DNA of 64,000 nt from VFMC01 sp050248155 (GTDB lineage Bacteria > Actinomycetota > Acidimicrobiia > Acidimicrobiales > Ilumatobacteraceae): assembly GCA_050248155.1 (NCBI GenBank), contig JBFWSW010000003.1, forward strand, positions 69,025 to 133,024, read 5' to 3'. The notes under the pieces were generated by a model that was not told the origin of the DNA, made no database searches, and saw only the letters and a program-made list of their open reading frames with translations. Shown piece by piece: positions 59,215 to 64,000 of the stretch. The first letter of the stretch is position 1. Each line of letters opens with the position of its first letter. Made by a program: the position numbers and the translations under genes.

Positions 59215-59991
59215 CTACGGATGAGCCCAACGCCATGTCCGGCGCGCACGCTGTGGGAACGATCCCACCGCGCACAGGGCGTCACCTCTCGCGACTGCGT
59301 GGAGGCGGTCCCGATCGAGTGCGATGCGCAGGCCGGTGCCGGTCGCGAGCTGGTGCTTCACGTCCGTGCGAAGAGATCCGCCACCCACGAGGTGGACCTC
59401 GTCGATGGCGGCCGCGACGTCGCGAGGGATGTCGTCGAGCACGAGGCGCGCGCACTGCGCGATTCGGGAGAGAGCTGGAGCTCGCGCATCAGGGTCGTCG
59501 AGCTCGGCGCAACCGAGCCGGATGGCGCGCACGGCCATGATGTCACCCGAGCCGATGATCGCAGCCTCGGTGATGCCATGGCCGACGTCGACGACGAGGT
59601 GCGGGCGAGAATCGGCGATGTCCAGCCCGAGACCGATGGCTGCTGCGATCGGCTCGTCGAGCAACACGATGTCGGTCCGGATCCCGACCATCTCGGCGAT
59701 CCAGCTGACGGCTCTGCGTTCCACCGATGTCGACGTCGCGGGCACCGAGACCACCACGTGTGCGTGTCGAACGTGGTGGATCGAGGCCTCGCGCAAGGTG
59801 TCGGCGAGGATCCGCGAGGTCGCGCCCAGGTCGTGGATCACCCCGGCGCGCATCGCGACATCAGGGTGATCGTCGGAGACGGTCGGGCGTTCCAGGACGA
59901 CGGGTTCGTTCGGCACACCGACGCGCACGTACGCCGTTCCGAGGTCGATCGACAGGATCGACCCGTACCGGGGCCGAGTCCGCCACGACAT
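59215..59991 (-). CDS. Truncated MreB/Hsp70-type actin-fold protein
   Basis: 258 aa versus about 340 for MreB. Phosphate-1 SIDLGTAYVRVG (14-25), SVPATSTSVERRAV, phosphate-2 VVDVGHGITEAAII (about 133-146) and adenosine LVGGGSLRT (201-209) are all present. The stretch between VRAIRLGCAELDD and SRIAQCARLVLDDIP is only a few residues, so the subdomain IIB of about 65 residues seems to be missing; the IB region is also short. Streptomyces SCO6166 is a similarly reduced MreB-like protein. ATG at 59991; the DksA-like gene lies 16 nt upstream and is probably cotranscribed. Role unknown. Confidence 0.8.
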   Translation of the reverse strand: MSWRTRPRYGSILSIDLGTAYVRVGVPNEPVVLERPTVSDDHPDVAMRAGVIHDLGATSRILADTLREASIHHVRHAHVVVSVPATSTSVERRAVSWIAEMVGIRTDIVLLDEPIAAAIGLGLDIADSRPHLVVDVGHGITEAAIIGSGDIMAVRAIRLGCAELDDPDARAPALSRIAQCARLVLDDIPRDVAAAIDEVHLVGGGSLRTDVKHQLATGTGLRIALDRDRLHAVARGDALCAVGSFPQRARRTWRWAHP

Positions 59992-60007
59992 CAGGCAGCT
60001 GGCGCGG

Positions 60008-60322
60008 TCAACCGGCGCACTTGACGCACGTCGTCACCCCGACCAACGCGGCGAGACGTTCCGCACCGATCTCGCCCCCGCAACGGTCACAGCGACCGTA
60101 CGAGCCGTCCTCGAGACGTGCCACGGCCGCGCGCGCCGTGTCGAGCTGATGGCGCGCGTGCTGCAGCAGGGCCGCCGCTGCGTCACGGTCTTCCTGGATC
60201 ACTCCGGGATCGGTGAGCAGTGCCTCGTGCTCGGCCTCGAGGGCGGCCACCTGCTCGCTCGCTCGTTCGAGCTCCGCGCGGAGCCGGGCAGCGTCGGGAC
60301 GCGCCGAAGGAGCTGCTGTCAT
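60008..60322 (-). CDS. DksA/TraR-type C4 zinc-finger protein
   Basis: 104 aa. A coiled-coil helical pair (about 10-72) with many Glu/Arg residues is followed by a C4 finger RCDRCGG...TTCVKC (about 77-102), the layout of RNA-polymerase-binding DksA/TraR/RbpA-like helical-hairpin proteins. Start at ATG 60322, with GGAGAGA about 6 nt upstream. Cotranscribed with the mini-MreB gene. It may act as a transcription secondary-channel factor, but the acidic tip residues of true DksA are not evident. Confidence 0.82.
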   Translation of the reverse strand: MTAAPSARPDAARLRAELERASEQVAALEAEHEALLTDPGVIQEDRDAAAALLQHARHQLDTARAAVARLEDGSYGRCDRCGGEIGAERLAALVGVTTCVKCAG

Positions 60323-60465
60323 GTGGATCTCTCCGATCGTCGGTACGAACGCGGCCGCGCGAAGGCCACCGCACGGTCAAGGCTACGGTCGAGCGTCGCG
60401 GCTGGTCGACCTCGACAGCACCGCTGAAGATGCGTGGAGCCGGCCGCCGATCGCGCCGCGCGGGC

Positions 60466-61548
60466 TCAGTCACGCAGCACCCAGTAGAAGGCTGCCGGCT
60501 CCTGTCGGAGGTTCCGCCACCGGGAGATCGGCGGCGACGTAGTGAGCAGCGAGTCGCCGGCGCGGAGCACAGGTGCGTCGTCGTCGGTCTCGACCTGGAC
60601 CAAGCCGCGCACGACGACGACGAGCTGACTCCCTCGATGATCGACCGGCGGCTCGCCGACTTCGGCGCCCTCGAGGAGCACGAAGTGCGCCCGGAGCCCG
60701 GCGGCGGCGTCGCCGACCAGCGCCTTCACTCCGCGCCCGTGGGAGATCCGGCCGCGGTCGTGCCTCGCCAGCCAGTAGCCGGGACGAGGTCGCGCGGAGA
60801 CGAGACGGTCGAGCGTGACGTCGAGCCCGTCCGCCAGGGTGATCAGCGTGTCGATCGACAGCCCTCTGGCGCCGGACTCGGCTTGGGAGATGGCGCTCGG
60901 CGTGACGCCTGCGATCTGCGCGAGCTGTGCCTGCGACAGCCCGAGCTCGCGGCGGATCGTCGCCAGGCCGTGGGCGAGCCGGCCCGCCTTGGGGTTCGCT
61001 CGCAGGACGAGCTCGCCGTGCTCGAACCGCACGTCGTGCACCGAACCTGCGACACCGACGGGCCGAGATTCGGCCTTGGTCACGTGCAGCTGGTCGTCTC
61101 GCACCTCGAGCATCACCTGGGTCACCTGGCGGACCGTTTCGAGGAGGGAGGAGCCGAGCTTCGGCGACATCCACCAGTAGGTGACGGCAGCCGCCTCGAG
61201 CATCGCGGGGGAGGTCCGGGCGAAGAAGGCGGACGCATCCGCCGCGCCCCAGCGCGAGGCGAGGGCCGTGAAGCCGGGGACGCAGACCACGCACGGAGGA
61301 TGGTCACGCAGGTACGCCTCGATGACGTCGACGAGTGCACCCGGCCGGCTGGACGCGGACCCCGCCGAGGCATCGATCACGTCGACCCGCCGATCGGGTC
61401 GCGCGGCCTCGCCGGGCGTCGTCGCGACCACCACGGTGGGGCGCCGACCGACGTTCGCGTCGAGCACTCGCGCGCCGACAGCCGACCAGACGGTCTCGTC
61501 GGACGTCACCCACACGACGTTGTCGCCGGGCATCAACCCGTCGAGCAC
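60466..61548 (-). CDS. XRE-cupin regulator with RecA/KaiC-like N-terminal domain
   Basis: 360 aa from GTG 61548. The N-terminal domain (about 1-165) looks RecA/KaiC-derived (DGLMPGDNVVWVTSD, VVVATTPGEAAR), with no Walker A in this frame. A helix-turn-helix follows (about 192-250: LGLSQAQLAQIAGVTPSAIS) and a C-terminal cupin (about 280-355). Nineteen in-frame codons upstream of the GTG encode SSGASVSSGIASVDAV, which looks like the missing front of this domain, but without a standard start codon. It may sense a small molecule via the cupin and bind DNA. Downstream of topA. Confidence 0.8.
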   Translation of the reverse strand: MLDGLMPGDNVVWVTSDETVWSAVGARVLDANVGRRPTVVVATTPGEAARPDRRVDVIDASAGSASSRPGALVDVIEAYLRDHPPCVVCVPGFTALASRWGAADASAFFARTSPAMLEAAAVTYWWMSPKLGSSLLETVRQVTQVMLEVRDDQLHVTKAESRPVGVAGSVHDVRFEHGELVLRANPKAGRLAHGLATIRRELGLSQAQLAQIAGVTPSAISQAESGARGLSIDTLITLADGLDVTLDRLVSARPRPGYWLARHDRGRISHGRGVKALVGDAAAGLRAHFVLLEGAEVGEPPVDHRGSQLVVVVRGLVQVETDDDAPVLRAGDSLLTTSPPISRWRNLRQEPAAFYWVLRD

Positions 61549-61643
61549 AGCGTCGACCGATGCGATCCCGCTCGAAACCGATGCTCCGGAGCTGATGAGG
61601 AAAAGTTAGCAGCGCTGTCGAACGGCCGGCTCGCGCCGGATGG

Positions 61644-64000
61644 TCAGTCGCCGCCGGTCGCGGCCGGCTTGGAGCGGACTGCCTTCTTCGCAGCCGCCTT
61701 CTTGGCCGGTGCCTTCTTGGCTCCTCCACGCTTGGCGGGCGCCGTGCGCGAGGACGGGCCGCCCCTTTCGATGATCGCCTCGCGGCGGATCGCCAGCAGC
61801 TCGAACGCGCGCTCGGGCAGCATCGCCTCGAGCCGATCGCCCTTGCTGAGCGACGCGTTGGTCTCGCCGTCGGTGACGTACACCCCGAACTTCCCGTCCT
61901 TCGCGACGACTGGCTTGCTGCTGACCGGATCGATGCCGAACTCGCGCAGCGGGCCCTTGGCAGCCATGTTGCGCGCACCGCCGCGACGGAACACCTTCGG
62001 CTGGGACAGGATCTGGAGCGCCTCGTCGAGGGTGATCGTCAGCAGCTGCCGTTCGCTCTCGATGTTGCGGTAGTCCTTGTCCTTCTGGATGTAGGGCCCG
62101 TAGCGGCCGTTGTTGGCGACGATCGGGACACCATCGGCAGGGTCGACGCCGAGCGTGCGTGGCAACTGCAGCAGCGCCTCGGCATCGTCGACGGTGATCC
62201 GGTCGAGCTCCATCGACTTGAAGAGGCTGGCCATCTTGGGCTTCTCGAGGCCGGGCGGCGGGTTGTCGGGCGTTCCCCACTGCACGTACGGCCCGTACCG
62301 GCCGTTCTTGGCGAAGACGGGGTAGCCGTCGAGCTCGCCGATCGGTTCGTCGCTCTTTGGTGCGGCGAGCAGCTTCAGCGCCACCTCGACCGTCAGCTCG
62401 TCGGGCGCCAGGTCGTCGGGCACGCCGGCTGTGTCGTCGCCACGCTTCACGTACGGCCCGTACTTGCCGGGCTTGACGACCACCTCGTTGCCGTCGGGGT
62501 CGACACCGATCGGGAACGTGTTGATCTGCGCCGCGTCGATCTCGTCGAGGTTCTCGGCGACGAGGCGCTTGAGCCCGATGAGGTCGTCGTCACCGAAGTA
62601 GAAGCGCTGCAGCCAGTCCTGCTTCTGTCGCTCGTGACGGGCGATCGAGTCGAGGTCCTCCTCGACCCGCGCCGTGAACTCGTAGTCGACGAGGTCGTCG
62701 AAGTGCTTCTCCATCAGCCCGACGACAGCGAACGCCGTCCACGTGGGCACCAGAGCCTGGCCCTTCTTCCACACGTAGCCACGGTCCTGCACGGTCTGGA
62801 TGATCGAGGCCCAGGTCGACGGGCGGCCGATGCCCAGCTCCTCGAGTCGCTTCACCAGCGAGGCCTCGGTGTAGCGGGCGGGCGGGGACGTGCTGTGACC
62901 GTGCGGCGTGAGCGATTCGACCGCGACAGGGGCCCCGACCGTGAGGGGAGGCAGCAAGGCTTCGCGCTCTTCGGCGTCGCCCTCGGCCTCGTCGACGGAC
63001 TCGACGTACACCTGGCGGTACCCGGGGAAGGTGATCGTGGTGCCGCTCGCAGCGAACTCGGCGTCGGTGGTCGCGCCGTCGATCGTGGTGGTCGCGCCGA
63101 GGCGCACGCTGACCGTGGTGCCCGTCGCGTCGGCCATCTGCGACGCCAGCGTGCGCTGCCAGATCATGCGGTAGAGCAGCAGCTCCTGGCCGTTGAGCTC
63201 GCCAGCGACGGCGTCGGGTGATCGCAGTGGAGTCGTCGGTCGGATCGCCTCGTGTGCCTCCTGCGCGTTCTTGATCTTGCCCGAGTACTGCTTGGGGGCC
63301 TTCGAGAGGAACTGCGGCCCGTAGGTCTTGCCCACCTCGGCGCGCACTGCAGCCAACGCCTCGTCGCTCAGCACGACGTTGTCGGTGCGCATGTAGGTGA
63401 TGTACCCGCGCTCGTACAGGCCTTGGGCGAGCCGCATCACCTGCGACGCGCTGAGGCGCAGCTTGCGCCCGCCCTCCTGCTGCAGCGTCGAGGTCATGAA
63501 CGGCGCCTTCGGCGAGCTGCGGTACGGCTTCTCCTCGACCGACCGCACGGCGAAGTCGGCAGGCTCGAGTGCGGTGGCGAGGGCGCGGGCCCGTGCCTCG
63601 GTGAGCACGACGACGTTGCCGCGCGGCTGGCCGGTGCTGGCGAAGTCCTTGCCGGTGGCGACCTTCGTGCCGTCGACGCCGACGAGCGTCGCAGTGAACG
63701 CTGGCGACGTGCCGGTGAGCAGCTCGATGTCCCAGTAGTCGGCGGTGACGAAGGCCATCCGCTCGCGCTCGCGCTCGACGATCAGGCGGACAGATGGGCT
63801 CTGCACGCGACCGGCCGACAGGCCCCGGTTCACCCGGCGCCACAGCACCGGCGACACCTCGTAGCCGTAGAGTCGATCGAGCAGCCGCCGGGTCTCGGCC
63901 GCGTCGACGAGGCCGTAGTCGATGCCCCGCGGGTTGTTCACCGCTTGGTCGATCGCGCTCTTGGTGATCTCGTGGAACACCATCCGCTTCACGGGGATCC
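61644..64000 (-). CDS. topA: DNA topoisomerase I (partial; 5' end outside window)
   Basis: Type IA topoisomerase relaxing negative supercoils. The visible 785 or so residues begin inside the TOPRIM/N-terminal part and include VSPVLWRRVNRGLSAGRVQS and the active-site tyrosine in ERGYITYMRTDN. Four or more C-terminal zinc-less repeats of the GRYGPYV type follow (near 62470, 62310, 62110 and 61930), then a Lys/Ala-rich tail (KKAPAKKAAAKKA) that would bind DNA. The start codon lies right of base 64000. The gene lies upstream of the XRE-cupin gene on the same strand. Confidence 0.97.
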   Translation of the reverse strand, partial: IPVKRMVFHEITKSAIDQAVNNPRGIDYGLVDAAETRRLLDRLYGYEVSPVLWRRVNRGLSAGRVQSPSVRLIVERERERMAFVTADYWDIELLTGTSPAFTATLVGVDGTKVATGKDFASTGQPRGNVVVLTEARARALATALEPADFAVRSVEEKPYRSSPKAPFMTSTLQQEGGRKLRLSASQVMRLAQGLYERGYITYMRTDNVVLSDEALAAVRAEVGKTYGPQFLSKAPKQYSGKIKNAQEAHEAIRPTTPLRSPDAVAGELNGQELLLYRMIWQRTLASQMADATGTTVSVRLGATTTIDGATTDAEFAASGTTITFPGYRQVYVESVDEAEGDAEEREALLPPLTVGAPVAVESLTPHGHSTSPPARYTEASLVKRLEELGIGRPSTWASIIQTVQDRGYVWKKGQALVPTWTAFAVVGLMEKHFDDLVDYEFTARVEEDLDSIARHERQKQDWLQRFYFGDDDLIGLKRLVAENLDEIDAAQINTFPIGVDPDGNEVVVKPGKYGPYVKRGDDTAGVPDDLAPDELTVEVALKLLAAPKSDEPIGELDGYPVFAKNGRYGPYVQWGTPDNPPPGLEKPKMASLFKSMELDRITVDDAEALLQLPRTLGVDPADGVPIVANNGRYGPYIQKDKDYRNIESERQLLTITLDEALQILSQPKVFRRGGARNMAAKGPLREFGIDPVSSKPVVAKDGKFGVYVTDGETNASLSKGDRLEAMLPERAFELLAIRREAIIERGGPSSRTAPAKRGGAKKAPAKKAAAKKAVRSKPAATGGD

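Overview
The window is a 64 kb chromosomal stretch of high-GC, gene-dense DNA from an actinobacterium. A WhiB regulator, a SigR/RsrA-type sigma/anti-sigma pair, an Mrp antiporter operon, otsAB, an adjacent ArsA-like ATPase pair, LysM/M23 wall enzymes with actinobacterial beta-repeats and many apparently leaderless promoters all fit. The mix (a SelA/SelB pair, a truncated MreB-like protein, M23 proteins with repeated PxRVxDSR-type domains) suggests Acidimicrobiia, perhaps near Ilumatobacter; that placement is inference, not proven here.

Layout. 1-2.6 kb: MFS exporter with an OmpR-type two-component system (kinase cut by the window edge). 2.6-6.3 kb: aspartate pathway (lysC with an internal beta-subunit start, a methyltransferase, a nested inverted repeat, asd) and a MazG-like protein. 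6.3-12.2 kb: small membrane protein, lipoprotein, monooxygenase-like proteins, a large LAL-type LuxR regulator and a divergent SnoaL-like protein. 12.2-12.9 kb: two decaying gene remnants and tRNA-Pro(CGG). 12.9-17.1 kb: receiver protein, Get3/ArsA-like ATPase pair, NfeD/ClpP-class membrane protein and WhiB. 17.1-21.5 kb: hydrolase, selB-selA, dut. 21.5-25.4 kb: glycosyltransferase plus giant membrane protein and a NUDIX hydrolase. 25.4-28.9 kb: a tightly overlapping lipid-type operon (epimerase, PlsC-like, hydrolase, FAD oxidase). 29-34.4 kb: LysM/M23 endopeptidase, scramblase-like protein, an apparent pseudophosphatase, tilS, a 48-aa membrane protein and sigR/rsrA. 34.4-37.8 kb: TetR-controlled PaaK-like ligase, and MarR divergent from a hydrolase. 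37.8-39.7 kb: hairpin-rich spacer, orphan DUF4143 ATPase, tRNA-Thr(CGU). 39.7-46.6 kb: lipoprotein and an AddAB/RecBCD-like helicase-nuclease pair. 46.6-53.3 kb: acyl-CoA ligase, holB-tmk, EamA transporter, otsAB. 53.3-59 kb: six-gene Mrp operon. 59.2-64 kb: mini-MreB with a DksA/TraR-like protein, an XRE-cupin regulator with a RecA/KaiC-like N-terminus, and topA (cut by the window end).

Most operons are translationally coupled by GTGA/ATGA overlaps. At least sixteen starts have a TANNNT-type hexamer 6-9 nt upstream and no visible Shine-Dalgarno sequence, so leaderless transcription looks common. Most of the window is housekeeping. The most unusual items are a phosphatase-like protein whose CX5R loop reads NX5R, an actin-like protein apparently lacking subdomain IIB, an epimerase/acyltransferase pair that has lost both catalytic signatures, divergent gene pairs sharing one -10 region, and two structured intergenic regions.
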